This document shows, piece by piece, positions 1 to 8,701 of a stretch of 64,000 nucleotides of DNA. Location: contig NZ_FRBL01000013.1 in assembly GCF_900142605.1 (NCBI RefSeq), positions 66,276-130,275 on the forward strand, given 5' to 3'. The notes under the pieces are model-generated. The model searched no databases. It saw nothing but the letters and a program-made list of their open reading frames with translations, and was not told the DNA's origin. Origin of the DNA: Chitinophaga jiangningensis. Its GTDB lineage: Bacteria > Bacteroidota > Bacteroidia > Chitinophagales > Chitinophagaceae. A program made the position numbers and the translations under genes. Numbering within the stretch: the first letter of the stretch is position 1; every line of letters starts with the position of its first letter.

Positions 1-989
1 AACTTACGTTCAGCACCTACCGCTTTACGAATACCTACTTCCTTGGCGCGTTTGGAGGATCTTGCGGTGGAGAGGTTAATAAAATTGATGCAGGCAATGA
101 GCAGTACGAGTATGCCAACAATGGTGGCTGTGCGGACATTGTCGATCAACCCGCCTGAATCTTTCCCATTTACATATTTTCTGTAGAGATGCCAGCGTTC
201 CAGTGGTTGTAGTATCACTTCGGAATTCATGGCATTCGTGGAGGTAGTTTCTGATTTTTCGATGTTCTTTATTTTGGCTGCAAACTGTACCGGGTCTACG
301 CCGGCTCTGACCTTAGCAAACAGCTGGAAGCTGTTATCGCCGAAGCCGCTTTTCCGGGCTTCTTTCACAAAATCGTATGCCTGTTCCATCCGGCGCATGG
401 TCATCAGGTATTTAAACCGGAACGAGGAATTTTCAGGCAGGTCTTTTAGTATGCCCGTTACTGTTAGGTTGTCCGTGTTATCAATCCGAACGATTTTGCC
501 CATGGGATCAGCATTTCCAAAAAGGGCGCGTGCTGCAGATGCGGTGAGTATAATACTGTAGGGGTCCTTAAAAGCGGAGTTGACATCTCCCTGGATAAAA
601 GGATATTGGAAGATGTGCAGGAAATCGTCGGCAACATGTGCGCCTTCGAGTACCAGTTTTTGTTCACCTGCCTTCAGGTTGTGAGGGCCCATCCAGTCGG
701 TTTCTGCGATGTATTCAATCTCCGGCATTTCGGATTTCAGTGTGGCGCCCAGCTTCAGCGATACAGACGTGAAGTTCAGTATTTCGCCGTTGCTGTTAAA
801 GTTTCTTCTTACCTGGAATATCCGTTCCTTGTCTGGCACCTGAATGTCATAGGAGGCTTCGTGGTAGGCCCATAGCCCTATAATCAGTGCTACAGCCAGG
901 CCCGTTGCCAGTCCCAGGATGTTAATTGCGCTAAACCCTTTGTTATTGCGCATATTCCGGTATGCTACTTTAATATAGTTGTTGATCAT
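1..989 (-). CDS. MacB/FtsX-type ABC transporter permease (3' end outside window)
   Basis: About 329 N-terminal codons are visible; the gene runs off the left edge. The ATG at 989 opens MINNYIKVAYRNM, a usual start for Bacteroidota MacB-like permeases. A first membrane helix (about residues 19-42, LGLATGLAVALIIGLW) is followed by a large extracytoplasmic domain. A second helix then leads into the FINLSTARS...RAKEVGIRKAVGA motif of the FtsX-like permease core near the window edge. Such proteins work with an ATPase subunit in export or mechanotransmission across the inner membrane. The ATPase is not in view and the substrate cannot be told. The strong motif makes the family assignment safe. Confidence 0.88.
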   Translation of the reverse strand, partial: MINNYIKVAYRNMRNNKGFSAINILGLATGLAVALIIGLWAYHEASYDIQVPDKERIFQVRRNFNSNGEILNFTSVSLKLGATLKSEMPEIEYIAETDWMGPHNLKAGEQKLVLEGAHVADDFLHIFQYPFIQGDVNSAFKDPYSIILTASAARALFGNADPMGKIVRIDNTDNLTVTGILKDLPENSSFRFKYLMTMRRMEQAYDFVKEARKSGFGDNSFQLFAKVRAGVDPVQFAAKIKNIEKSETTSTNAMNSEVILQPLERWHLYRKYVNGKDSGGLIDNVRTATIVGILVLLIACINFINLSTARSSKRAKEVGIRKAVGAERK

Positions 990-1059
990 ATGCCATGAGT
1001 TGGATGTAAGCGGGGGTACTAATGGGATGCCAGAGTTGAGGGGCGCTGATAATCAACAT

Positions 1060-1117
1060 AATAAAATAAAAAAGCGAACGGTAACTGTCCGTTTTTGGTA
1101 CAGCCGCCGTTCGCTTT
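1060..1117 (-). terminator. Rho-independent terminator of the hbd gene
   Basis: An 11-bp perfect stem (AAAGCGAACGG at 1071-1081 with CCGTTCGCTTT at 1107-1117) encloses a 25-nt loop. On the minus strand it is followed by a T-rich run (1060-1070). It lies 16 bp past the hbd stop codon. Confidence 0.75.
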
Positions 1118-1132
1118 CGAATATAGTAAAAA

Positions 1133-2023
1133 TTAGCGGGAGAACCGGTCGCTCACCACCAGGTCTTTACTGCCCGGGGTATATTTGTAGAAGCCTTCTC
1201 CGCTTTTGGCGCCCAGGTAGCCGGCCGTTACCATGTTTACCAGCAGCGGGCAGGGAGCGTATTTCGGATTACCAAAGCCATCATGTAATACGTTCAGGAT
1301 GGAGAGGCATACATCGAGGCCGATGAAGTCGGCCAGCTGTAAAGGTCCCATCGGGTGCGCCATACCGAGTTTCATCACCGTATCAATTTCATTTACACCT
1401 GCTACGCCTTCAAAGAGGGAGTAGATGGCTTCATTGATCATCGGCATGAGGATGCGGTTAGCGATAAAGCCAGGGTAGTCGTTTACGACACATGGCACCT
1501 TACCTAATTTTTCGGAGAGCGTTACGATGGCGGCGGATACCTCTTTTTCTGTGGCGTAGCCATTGATGATTTCCACGAGTTTCATTACCGGAACAGGGTT
1601 CATGAAGTGCATGCCTATTACTTTGCCGGGGCGTTTGGTGGCCGCAGCAATTTTGGTAATGGAGATGGAGGAGGTATTGGTGGCCAGGATGGCGCCGGCA
1701 GGAGCAAACTGATCTAGTTCCTGGAAGATCTTCAGTTTCAGGTTTACGTTTTCAGTGGCTGCTTCTACTACCAGTTCGGCTTGTTGTACGCCTTGTTCGA
1801 TGGAGGTGAAGGTGGTGATGTTAGCGAGGGTGTCGGCTTTCTGTGCTTCCGTAACCGTGCCTTTGGTTACCTGGCGGTCCAGGTTTTTGCCGATGGTCTG
1901 CAATGCTTTTTGCAGGGCGGCATCTGCCACATCAATAAGATTAACTTTAAAACCGTTTTGAGCAAATACGTGCGCAATACCATTTCCCATAGTACCAGCG
2001 CCTATGACTGCGATTTTTTGCAT
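1133..2023 (-). CDS. hbd: 3-hydroxybutyryl-CoA / 3-hydroxyacyl-CoA dehydrogenase
   Basis: This is a 296-residue NAD(P)-dependent dehydrogenase that interconverts 3-hydroxyacyl-CoA and 3-oxoacyl-CoA in short-chain fatty acid or butanoate metabolism. The Rossmann nucleotide-binding motif GAGTMGNGIAH sits at residues 8-18. The catalytic histidine motif MHFMNPVPVMKLVEI is near residue 140. NDYPGFIANRIL and LGMAHPMGPLQLADFIGLD mark the C-terminal domain. The length is close to that of stand-alone enzymes (about 282), so this is not the FadB fusion. It is transcribed alone, with its own terminator. Whether it prefers C4 substrates cannot be read from the sequence. Confidence 0.93.
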   Translation of the reverse strand: MQKIAVIGAGTMGNGIAHVFAQNGFKVNLIDVADAALQKALQTIGKNLDRQVTKGTVTEAQKADTLANITTFTSIEQGVQQAELVVEAATENVNLKLKIFQELDQFAPAGAILATNTSSISITKIAAATKRPGKVIGMHFMNPVPVMKLVEIINGYATEKEVSAAIVTLSEKLGKVPCVVNDYPGFIANRILMPMINEAIYSLFEGVAGVNEIDTVMKLGMAHPMGPLQLADFIGLDVCLSILNVLHDGFGNPKYAPCPLLVNMVTAGYLGAKSGEGFYKYTPGSKDLVVSDRFSR

Positions 2024-2092
2024 GGCGTATGAAACGTTTATTCGTTTATTGGATGAATTGCAATATCAACAAATAAACGAATAAAGCGGCTA

Positions 2093-2746
2093 TTAATCTT
2101 CTTTCCTTTTGAAATCCCCACGCTTCCAGGCCTGTATGAACTGGGCCCACGACAGCGGGTTAAAAATGTTTTGCGGAGGTGGCTGGCCGGCGTAGTACAG
2201 TGATTGTGCCTGGCGGCGCATGTACATATTGGTGGCTTCGCGGCCGTCTACAGGCGTGATGCGTGCCAGTGCGCGCAGGTGGTGCGCCTCGGTATTTTTT
2301 CGTGCCCGCTCGTATGCGTCATCCGGGATGTCCATTGTGGCGAAGGCACGTTCAAATTCTTCTTTGGTAAGGTAAGGCCGGATAATGGTAGCCGGCAGGT
2401 ACATGGTATCTTCTACCATCAGCTGGATCAGGGAATAGGCATTGCCGGGCAGGTTGGCCGGTACCTTATAATCCTGTTTCTTAAAGCCTATCGCAGAAAA
2501 GCTCAGGGTGTCGCCCTTAAATACCACGATGGAAAACACCCCCTGTTTGTTGGAGATGGTACCGCGGTATTGGCCGCGCACCATAATGCTCACAGCAGGA
2601 ATAGCCTTCAGGCTGTCCGCTGTCATCGTAATACCCGAAATCTGTATGATGCTGTCTTTAAATTCCGTGATCTGTGCTCTCAGGAGTACAGGAGATAATA
2701 GGAAAATAAATAAAAGTGACAGTATGTAGGATCTTTTCTGCTCCAT
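2093..2746 (-). CDS. Secreted protein with carboxypeptidase-regulatory-like domain
   Basis: The 217-residue protein starts with a signal peptide (SLLFIFLLSPVLLRAQ). Residues about 35-110 form a CarboxypepD_reg-like beta-sandwich, including VSIMVRGQYRGTISNKQGVF and FSAIGFKKQ, typical of the domain found at the N-terminus of SusC-like receptors and in stand-alone envelope proteins. The C-terminal half (PATIIRPYLTKEEFERAF...) is charged and has no motif I recognise. It is probably periplasmic or outer-membrane associated. The role is unknown. Confidence 0.8.
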   Translation of the reverse strand: MEQKRSYILSLLFIFLLSPVLLRAQITEFKDSIIQISGITMTADSLKAIPAVSIMVRGQYRGTISNKQGVFSIVVFKGDTLSFSAIGFKKQDYKVPANLPGNAYSLIQLMVEDTMYLPATIIRPYLTKEEFERAFATMDIPDDAYERARKNTEAHHLRALARITPVDGREATNMYMRRQAQSLYYAGQPPPQNIFNPLSWAQFIQAWKRGDFKRKED

Positions 2747-2822
2747 TATCGCTCTAAGATATAGAAATTATTTTAAGTGTTACAATCATACTTCCTGCGA
2801 GTTACGGAGAAGTAAATCAGAG

Positions 2823-2854
2823 TTGTAAATTAAGCCCCAATTGGGTTAACTTTG
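2823..2854 (+). promoter_or_regulatory. Bacteroidota-type promoter of mrp
   Basis: TTG (2823-2825), 21 nt, then TAACTTTG (2847-2854), matching the TTG/TAnnTTTG consensus. It ends 29 nt before the mrp start. Confidence 0.7.
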
Positions 2855-2883
2855 CCCCCTGGAATCTAATTTAACAACAATTT

Positions 2884-3978
2884 ATGATGACTAAAGAGCA
2901 GATTTTACAAGCCCTGAGCAACGTAGAAGAACCGGATCTGGGAAAAGACCTGGTAACGTTGAATATGGTGAAAGATATAGAGATAGACGGGAATAAGGTG
3001 AAATTTACTGTTGTGCTGACGACTCCGGCCTGTCCGCTGAAGGACCTGATCCGCAGTGCATGTGTGAACGCGATTCACATGCTGGTAAATAAAGAAGCAG
3101 AAGTGGAAGTGGTGATGACTGCCAATGTGAGCAGCAAACGTAATGGAAACGGTGCACTTCCTGGTGTAAAAAATATCATTGTAGTAGCATCCGGTAAAGG
3201 CGGGGTAGGTAAATCTACCGTTGCTGCTAACCTGGCGCTGGCGCTGGGTCTGGATGGTGCAAAAGTAGGTTTGATGGATGCCGATATTTACGGTCCTTCT
3301 GTACCTATCATGTTCGGTGCCCGTGGCGAACGCCCTATGATGGTGAGCGTGGATGGTAAAGGCATGATTGAGCCTATGGAAAAATTTGGCATCAAATTCA
3401 TGTCCATCGGCCTCCTGATCGAAGAAAGAGAAGCAGTAGTTTGGCGTGGACCTATGGCCAGCAGTGCTTTACGCCAGTTTGTAACGGATGTACACTGGGG
3501 TGAGCTCGACTACCTGGTAATCGATATGCCTCCTGGTACTGGCGATATTCACCTGACGCTCGTACAAACCGTGCCTATCACCGGTGCGGTTATTGTTACC
3601 ACGCCGCAGGATGTAGCCCTCGCTGATGCTAAGAAAGGGATGGCTATGTTCATGGGTAAACAAATCAATGTTCCTATTCTCGGCCTCGTAGAAAACATGG
3701 CTTATTTCACGCCTGCTGAACTACCGGAGAATAAATACTACATCTTCGGTAAAGATGGCGGCCGTCGCCTCGCTGAAGAAATGGATGTACCTTTCCTAGG
3801 TCAGATTCCGCTGGTGCAGAGCATTCGCGAAGGTGGTGACTATGGCACGCCTATCATGGCTTCCGAGGATAAAGTTTCCCGCAAGGCTTTCCTGGATATT
3901 GCAGGCGCTACAGCCCGCAGCATCGCCATGCGTAATGCGAACATTGCACCTACGAAGATTGTGGATATTGTAGTCTAG
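2884..3978 (+). CDS. mrp: Mrp/ApbC-family P-loop ATPase, iron-sulfur carrier-like
   Basis: The 364-residue protein has an N-terminal MIP18/DUF59 domain (about 1-85, containing the TTPACPL motif) and a ParA/MinD-like ATPase domain. Its deviant Walker A is SGKGGVGKS (residues 103-111); DADIYGPS and IDMPPGTGD follow. The family assembles or carries [4Fe-4S] clusters as a dimer. The C-terminal CxxC used by E. coli ApbC to hold the cluster is absent here: the matching place reads ENMAYFTPAELPENKYYIFG. The MMT start leaves ATG 2884 or 2887 possible. The gene stands alone behind a clear promoter and is followed by a hairpin pair. Confidence 0.93.
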   Translation: MMTKEQILQALSNVEEPDLGKDLVTLNMVKDIEIDGNKVKFTVVLTTPACPLKDLIRSACVNAIHMLVNKEAEVEVVMTANVSSKRNGNGALPGVKNIIVVASGKGGVGKSTVAANLALALGLDGAKVGLMDADIYGPSVPIMFGARGERPMMVSVDGKGMIEPMEKFGIKFMSIGLLIEEREAVVWRGPMASSALRQFVTDVHWGELDYLVIDMPPGTGDIHLTLVQTVPITGAVIVTTPQDVALADAKKGMAMFMGKQINVPILGLVENMAYFTPAELPENKYYIFGKDGGRRLAEEMDVPFLGQIPLVQSIREGGDYGTPIMASEDKVSRKAFLDIAGATARSIAMRNANIAPTKIVDIVV

Positions 3979-4005
3979 TTATAATATTTGTATTGATATA
4001 TATAT

Positions 4006-4068
4006 CGGGAGGCCTTTGGCCTCCCGATTGCGTTAGCGCCCTTCTGCGCCACCGGTGCAGCAGGGCGC
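4006..4068. repeat. Double hairpin element 1 (3' of mrp)
   Basis: Hairpin A is a perfect 9-bp stem, CGGGAGGCC / GGCCTCCCG, with loop TTT (apex CC-TTT-GG). Hairpin B (4036-4068) has 12-bp arms with one mismatch. No U tract follows. It is the least typical member of the hairpin-pair set in this window, because the hairpins are separated by 9 nt. Confidence 0.75.
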
Positions 4069-4124
4069 CAACAGGAATAATTGTTAAGCATTTTTGTTGT
4101 ATTTTACCTGCCAATCCCAACTTT

Positions 4125-4754
4125 ATGCTCACCGCCAATTTAAATAAGGAAACCGACTGGAATAAAATTGAAGCGTTCATGCGCGAATTCAGCTTTGCGC
4201 TGGTCGTGGATACGGATGAAAATAATGTTCCCCAGGCCACACACCTGCCGCTGGTGCTCAAACAAAAGCCTGACGGGCAATATGTGCTGCAAGGTCATCT
4301 GGCAAAAGCAAACCCGCAATGGCATTACTTTGGCAAGCAGGATACCTTAGTAATATTTTCTGCGCCCCATGCGTATATCTCCTCTTCCTGGTATGAAAAG
4401 GAAAGAATTCCTACCTGGAACTATATGGCCGTTCACGTGCACGGCAAAACCAGGATTTTGACAGATGAAGAACTGCACCAAAACCTGGATGAACTGGTAA
4501 CACATTATGAAGCGGCATCTAAATGCCCGGTGACCATAGCAGATATAGATGAAAAATCTTACGCTAATAATTTTAAAGCCATTGTTGGTTTTGAAATTGA
4601 AGTACGAGATATTAATGCAAATTATAAACTGAGTGCCAATAAAAAGGATAAGGACTACTTCAACGTTATTGCAAATCTCCAGGAAAAAGGTGACGAAAAC
4701 AGCGTGCGTATTGCTGCTGAAATGCAGTGCAGGCGGCCTCAAACGGAGCAATAA
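4125..4754 (+). CDS. PaiB-like FMN-binding split-barrel protein
   Basis: The 209-residue product belongs to the pyridoxamine-5'-phosphate-oxidase-like / PaiB family, annotated as FMN-binding negative transcriptional regulators. ATHLPLVL, GHLAKANPQW, VIFSAPHAYISSSWY and PTWNYMAVHVHG are family signatures across residues 35-110. The reading frame stays open 132 bases further upstream, through hairpin element 1. I chose the ATG at 4125 because the family begins there (about 205 residues) and the upstream codons encode palindrome sequence. Bacillus PaiB represses sporulation and protease genes; that role should not be transferred here. Confidence 0.88.
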   Translation: MLTANLNKETDWNKIEAFMREFSFALVVDTDENNVPQATHLPLVLKQKPDGQYVLQGHLAKANPQWHYFGKQDTLVIFSAPHAYISSSWYEKERIPTWNYMAVHVHGKTRILTDEELHQNLDELVTHYEAASKCPVTIADIDEKSYANNFKAIVGFEIEVRDINANYKLSANKKDKDYFNVIANLQEKGDENSVRIAAEMQCRRPQTEQ

Positions 4755-4822
4755 AAATTTATTGACCACGGCTGGCAGTTATCAGGATAAAATGAAATAT
4801 CTTTAATTGGGCCACTTTTGCT

Positions 4823-4830
4823 TACCTTTG
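4823..4830 (+). promoter_or_regulatory. -7 promoter element of pyrF
   Basis: TACCTTTG matches TAnnTTTG and lies 20 bp before the pyrF ATG. No good -33 TTG is visible at the usual distance. Confidence 0.5.
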
Positions 4831-4850
4831 CGCCCCAAATTATACCGACT

Positions 4851-5675
4851 ATGAATCGACAGGAATTGGTGAATCTGATCAAGGAAAGGCAATCTTATCT
4901 GTGTGTAGGTCTTGACACAGATTTGCAAAAGATTCCAAAACACCTGCTCTCTCATGCAGATCCGGTGTTCGCTTTTAACAAGGCAATCATTGATGCAACG
5001 AAAGATCTTTGCGTTGCCTACAAAATTAACACAGCTTTCTACGAAAGCATGGGTATCCGCGGCTGGGAAAGCCTGCAGCGTACGATTGAGTATATCCCTT
5101 CCGGCATCTTCACCATTGCAGATGCAAAGCGGGGAGATATAGGCAATACTTCTACCCAGTATGCGAAAACTTTTTTCGATACTTATAATTTCGACTCTGT
5201 TACCGTAGCTCCTTACATGGGGCGCGACAGTGTGGAGCCATTCCTGCAGTTCCCTGAAAAATGGGCTATTATGCTGGGACTCACTTCCAACGAAGGCAGC
5301 AGGGATTTCCAGTTGCAGCAGTTTGGCGATGAATTCCTGTTTGAAAAAGTACTGAAAGCAGGGATGCAATGGGGTACTCCTGACAACCTGATGTTTGTGG
5401 TGGGTGCTACGCAGTCCTCACAACTGGGTTACATCCGCAAACTGGTGCCGGACCATTTCTTCCTGGTACCGGGAGTGGGTGCACAAGGCGGTAGCCTCGA
5501 AGAAATTTCCCGCCAGGCCATGAATAAAGATTGCGGACTGCTGGTAAATGCCAGCCGCGCTATTATTTATGCCGGCAATGGAGAAGATTTTGCAGAAGAA
5601 GCAAGAAAAGTAGCGAAGCAATACCAGCTGGAAATGGCTTCTTACCTGAGCCAGATCGCAGTAGGTACATTGTAA
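4851..5675 (+). CDS. pyrF: Orotidine 5'-phosphate decarboxylase (subfamily 2)
   Basis: The enzyme catalyses the last step of UMP synthesis. The 274-residue product shows the N-terminal SYLCVGLDTDLQKIP strand and the catalytic loop DAKRGDIGNTSTQYA with the Asp/Lys/Asp set. Later come the phosphate-binding segment MLGLTSNEGSRDF and the C-terminal PGVGAQGG. This pattern fits the longer pyrF subfamily 2 rather than the E. coli type. The ATG at 4851 was preferred over one at 4818 because the latter would lie over the -7 element. It is monocistronic, with its own terminator. Confidence 0.95.
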   Translation: MNRQELVNLIKERQSYLCVGLDTDLQKIPKHLLSHADPVFAFNKAIIDATKDLCVAYKINTAFYESMGIRGWESLQRTIEYIPSGIFTIADAKRGDIGNTSTQYAKTFFDTYNFDSVTVAPYMGRDSVEPFLQFPEKWAIMLGLTSNEGSRDFQLQQFGDEFLFEKVLKAGMQWGTPDNLMFVVGATQSSQLGYIRKLVPDHFFLVPGVGAQGGSLEEISRQAMNKDCGLLVNASRAIIYAGNGEDFAEEARKVAKQYQLEMASYLSQIAVGTL

Positions 5676-5699
5676 ATTTTTTTTTCAGAGAGATAAAAG

Positions 5700-5743
5700 A
5701 GCAGTGTTGCAAACTGTAAAGTGGGTGCAACATTGCTTTTTTT
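5700..5743 (+). terminator. Terminator after pyrF
   Basis: AGCAGTGTTGCA (5700-5711) pairs with TGCAACATTGCT (5726-5737) with one mismatch and is followed by a T run. It starts 25 bp after the pyrF stop. Confidence 0.8.
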
Positions 5744-5833
5744 ATTTGAACACAATTTCTTCGCTGGCCTCCTCCCGTTTTGGTGTTGCACGAGTGTGGT
5801 GCCGCGAAATTATTATACCTGCGGCGTTTCGCG

Positions 5834-6274
5834 CTATTTGAACACACAGTTCTTCGCCGTCCACCAGGGCTTAATGTCGAAGGAGAGTCGCCCCGCCACC
5901 ACCGCCGGATCCGTATTCACCAGCGATACGGCTTCCAGACTGTCCTTGCAGTCCATGATAAAAATGCCCCGCAGTTCCCCATTGTCTCCAAAAGGGCCCG
6001 CCACTACAATTTTACCTTCATTGGCGAGTTTGGTAATGTTTTCCAGATGTTTACGTTGAATGTCTGCCGCAGTAGCATCGCTCTGCGTTCTATTCGGACC
6101 GGTTTTTAGGAATACCATCCAATAGCGTTTCATTTCATACGCTGGTGCAGGTTTAGCTTTGCCTGGCAGGGCAGTTAAAGCAATGGATCGTAAAGGGGTT
6201 GTTGGTCGAAACGATAACATTACAATGACTAAAAATCCCAACAACAGCAGCGCAGGAATCACTTTGCTTGCCAT
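5834..6274 (-). CDS. YciI-like domain protein with N-terminal membrane anchor
   Basis: The 146-residue protein has a hydrophobic N-terminus (IPALLLLGFLVIVMLSF), either a signal peptide or an anchor, then a YCII-related ferredoxin-like fold: KRYWMVFLKTGPNR, HLENITKLANEGKIVVAGPFG, LRGIFIMDCKDSLEA and PAVVAGRLSFDIKPWW. YciI proteins are small, poorly understood and possibly enzymatic. Export of the domain is common in Bacteroidota. A 23-bp imperfect copy of the gene's 3' end lies about 95 bp further on (5741-5764). Confidence 0.83.
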   Translation of the reverse strand: MASKVIPALLLLGFLVIVMLSFRPTTPLRSIALTALPGKAKPAPAYEMKRYWMVFLKTGPNRTQSDATAADIQRKHLENITKLANEGKIVVAGPFGDNGELRGIFIMDCKDSLEAVSLVNTDPAVVAGRLSFDIKPWWTAKNCVFK

Positions 6275-6398
6275 AGCTCTCGAATTTGTACCGAAAGTAC
6301 TAACTTCTTATAAATTAGCGTGTTAATATTCAAAAAAATACTGTTCTCATCAATTCGTTATATCTCGTATCTTGCTGTAAACCAAAACCAAGGCAGTT

Positions 6399-7577
6399 AT
6401 GAAACAAGACCTCTTTCAATCGCCCGATTACTTTAACCTGGACGCCCTGCTCACCGAGGAACATCTCCTGATCCGCGATGCAGTAAGGCAATGGGTAAAA
6501 AAGGAAATCTCCCCGATTATTGAGGATAGCTGCCAGCAGGCTAAATTCCCGTCACACATCCTGCCGGGACTGGGCAGTATAGGCTGTTTCGGCCCTACCA
6601 TTCCTGCGGAATACGGGGGTGCAGGACTGGATTATATTTCCTACGGACTGATGATGCAGGAGCTGGAACGTGGCGATAGCGGTATCCGCTCTACTGCCAG
6701 CGTGCAGGGCTCGCTCGTAATGTATCCGATCCATGCCTTTGGCAGTGAAGCACAGAAGCAGTGGTATCTCCCTAAATTAGCCACAGGAGAACTGATGGGC
6801 TGCTTCGGACTCACGGAGCCTGACCATGGCTCCAACCCCAGCGGCATGACCACCAACTTCCGAGACGACGGCGATCACGTGATCCTCAATGGCGCCAAGC
6901 TCTGGATTTCCAATGCCCCTTTTGCGGACATTGCGGTGGTTTGGGCTAAAAATGAAGAAGGCGTGATACATGGATTGATTGTAGAACGCGGCATGCCTGG
7001 GTTTTCTACCCCTGAAATAAAAGATAAATGGAGCCTGCGTGCCAGTGCCACCGGGGAACTGGTGTTCGACAATGTACGCGTTCCAAAAGATAATATACTG
7101 CCAGGCGTGAAGGGCCTGAAAGGGCCACTGAGCTGCCTTTCCTCCGCCCGATACGGTATTGCCTGGGGCGCTATCGGGGCTGCTATGGATTGTTATGACA
7201 CTGCCCTTCGCTACGCAAAGGAAAGAGTGCAATTTGGTAAACCGATCGCAGGCTTTCAGCTGATTCAGAAAAAGCTCGCAGAGATGGTAACGGAAATCAC
7301 AAAAGCGCAGCTGATGAACTGGCGACTGGGCGTATTGAAAAACGAAGGCAAAGCCACGCCTGCACAAATCAGTATGGCCAAACGAAATTCCTGCGAAGTG
7401 GCGACCAACATTGTACGTGATGCACGCCAGATACTGGGCGGCATGGGCATTACAGGCGAATATTCCGTCATGCGCCATATGATGAACCTGGAAAGCGTGA
7501 TTACCTACGAAGGAACACATGAAATACATCTGCTGATCACAGGTATGGATATCACCGGCCTGGACGCATTTAAATAG
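6399..7577 (+). CDS. gcdH: Acyl-CoA dehydrogenase, glutaryl-CoA dehydrogenase-like
   Basis: This 392-residue FAD enzyme oxidises an acyl-CoA. Several segments match glutaryl-CoA dehydrogenase specifically: RSTASVQGSLVMYPI (the arginine that binds the glutaryl carboxylate), GCFGLTEPDHGSNPSGM, KLWISNAPFADIAVVWAK and KWSLRASATGELV. The catalytic glutamate is in YEGTHEIHLLI near the C-terminus. GcdH converts glutaryl-CoA to crotonyl-CoA in lysine and tryptophan breakdown, and hbd at 1.1 kb could act downstream of it. The stop codon abuts apbE, so the two genes are probably cotranscribed. Confidence 0.92.
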   Translation: MKQDLFQSPDYFNLDALLTEEHLLIRDAVRQWVKKEISPIIEDSCQQAKFPSHILPGLGSIGCFGPTIPAEYGGAGLDYISYGLMMQELERGDSGIRSTASVQGSLVMYPIHAFGSEAQKQWYLPKLATGELMGCFGLTEPDHGSNPSGMTTNFRDDGDHVILNGAKLWISNAPFADIAVVWAKNEEGVIHGLIVERGMPGFSTPEIKDKWSLRASATGELVFDNVRVPKDNILPGVKGLKGPLSCLSSARYGIAWGAIGAAMDCYDTALRYAKERVQFGKPIAGFQLIQKKLAEMVTEITKAQLMNWRLGVLKNEGKATPAQISMAKRNSCEVATNIVRDARQILGGMGITGEYSVMRHMMNLESVITYEGTHEIHLLITGMDITGLDAFK

Positions 7578-7582
7578 TGAAC

Positions 7583-8626
7583 ATGCTGAAATTTATTACC
7601 GGAGCAGCCGCATGGCTGCTTTGCTGTGCCAATTCTTTTGCCGTACAACGTGTATCCGGCCCCGTTACAGATACAACTGAGTTGAAATTAATTACCTGCC
7701 AGGGAAAAGCCCAGGGCACGTACTTTGTGGTTAAATACCTGTCGGCCGATACCGCATCCCTGCAACCTGCGATCGACTCCCTATTCCGGGTAATCGATCA
7801 ATCCCTGTCCTTGTACAAGCCGGGATCACTCATTAACCAATTTAATGCTACCGGCCACGTCGCCATGGATGAACATATGAAAGCGGTGGTGGAAAAGGCC
7901 ATCAGTACCTATAACACTACCGGCGGGCTGTTTGATATTACCGTGCAGCCGTTAGTGTACCTCTGGGGATTTGGGGTGCAAAAACCCTCCTTTAAGGGTG
8001 TTCCGCCAGCCGATAGTATTCACGCCGCATTGCAGCTAACGGGAAGTTCCTATCTCTCTATAAAAGAAAATCAACTGCAGGCCACCAAAAAAGGGGTGAA
8101 AATAGATTGTAATGGTATCGGGCAAGGCTATACGGTGGATGTTATTGGCAAGTTGCTGACACAACGTGGTATTCGGCATTACCTCGTAGATGTAGGCGGA
8201 GAGCTGTGTGCCAAAGGATACAATCAGCAGCATAAACGGTGGGGGGTAGGCATCGAACGCCCCGCACCCGGCGACACTACTTACGAGCCCGTGAGCGGAA
8301 TGGTGCGACTGGCAGAAGAAGGCATTGCTACCAGTGGTAACTACCGTCGTTTTTTTGACCAGGGAAAAACAAGATATGCACATACGATTGATCCACGCAC
8401 CGGGCAGGCGCTGCATAATCACATTATCAGCGTAACCGTCCTGGCGCCGGATTGCTTTACTGCGGATGCTTTTGATAATCCGCTGATTTTAATGGGGGTG
8501 GAAGAAGGTATTGCCTGGCTGGAAAAACACCCGGAACTGAAGCTGGAAGCACTATATGTGTACAGGGCCAATGATGGTACTATACGTGAAGCCTATACGA
8601 AAGGATTTGGTGAGCGTTTGAAATAA
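7583..8626 (+). CDS. apbE: FAD:protein FMN transferase
   Basis: ApbE covalently attaches FMN to proteins such as NqrB/C or RnfG in the periplasm. After a hydrophobic signal (ITGAAAWLLCCANSFAV) come GTYFVVKY, DQSLSLYKPGSLINQFN, GLFDITVQPLVYLWGF, IDCNGIGQGYTVD, DVGGELCAKG and YAHTIDPRTGQAL. The C-terminal metal-binding segment is CFTADAFDNPLILMG. A GTG at 7577 would overlap the gcdH stop; I prefer the ATG at 7583. No Nqr or Rnf genes are in view, so the target protein lies elsewhere. Confidence 0.92.
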   Translation: MLKFITGAAAWLLCCANSFAVQRVSGPVTDTTELKLITCQGKAQGTYFVVKYLSADTASLQPAIDSLFRVIDQSLSLYKPGSLINQFNATGHVAMDEHMKAVVEKAISTYNTTGGLFDITVQPLVYLWGFGVQKPSFKGVPPADSIHAALQLTGSSYLSIKENQLQATKKGVKIDCNGIGQGYTVDVIGKLLTQRGIRHYLVDVGGELCAKGYNQQHKRWGVGIERPAPGDTTYEPVSGMVRLAEEGIATSGNYRRFFDQGKTRYAHTIDPRTGQALHNHIISVTVLAPDCFTADAFDNPLILMGVEEGIAWLEKHPELKLEALYVYRANDGTIREAYTKGFGERLK

Positions 8627-8658
8627 AAAAATCCCGCAGCGCTAAACCAGCTGCGGGA
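8626..8658. terminator. Bidirectional terminator between convergent genes
   Basis: A perfect 9-bp stem, TCCCGCAGC / GCTGCGGGA (8632-8640 and 8650-8658), has a 9-nt loop. A seven-A run on its left acts as the U tract for the minus strand. Confidence 0.7.
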
Positions 8659-8701
8659 CGCCATTCTCACAATTGCCCTTCATTGAATATGGATAAAATG
8701 C

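Noticed and set aside
3993..4124. N-terminal extension of the PaiB-like protein
   Set aside because: The extra 44 codons read through hairpin element 1, and the family begins at the ATG at 4125.
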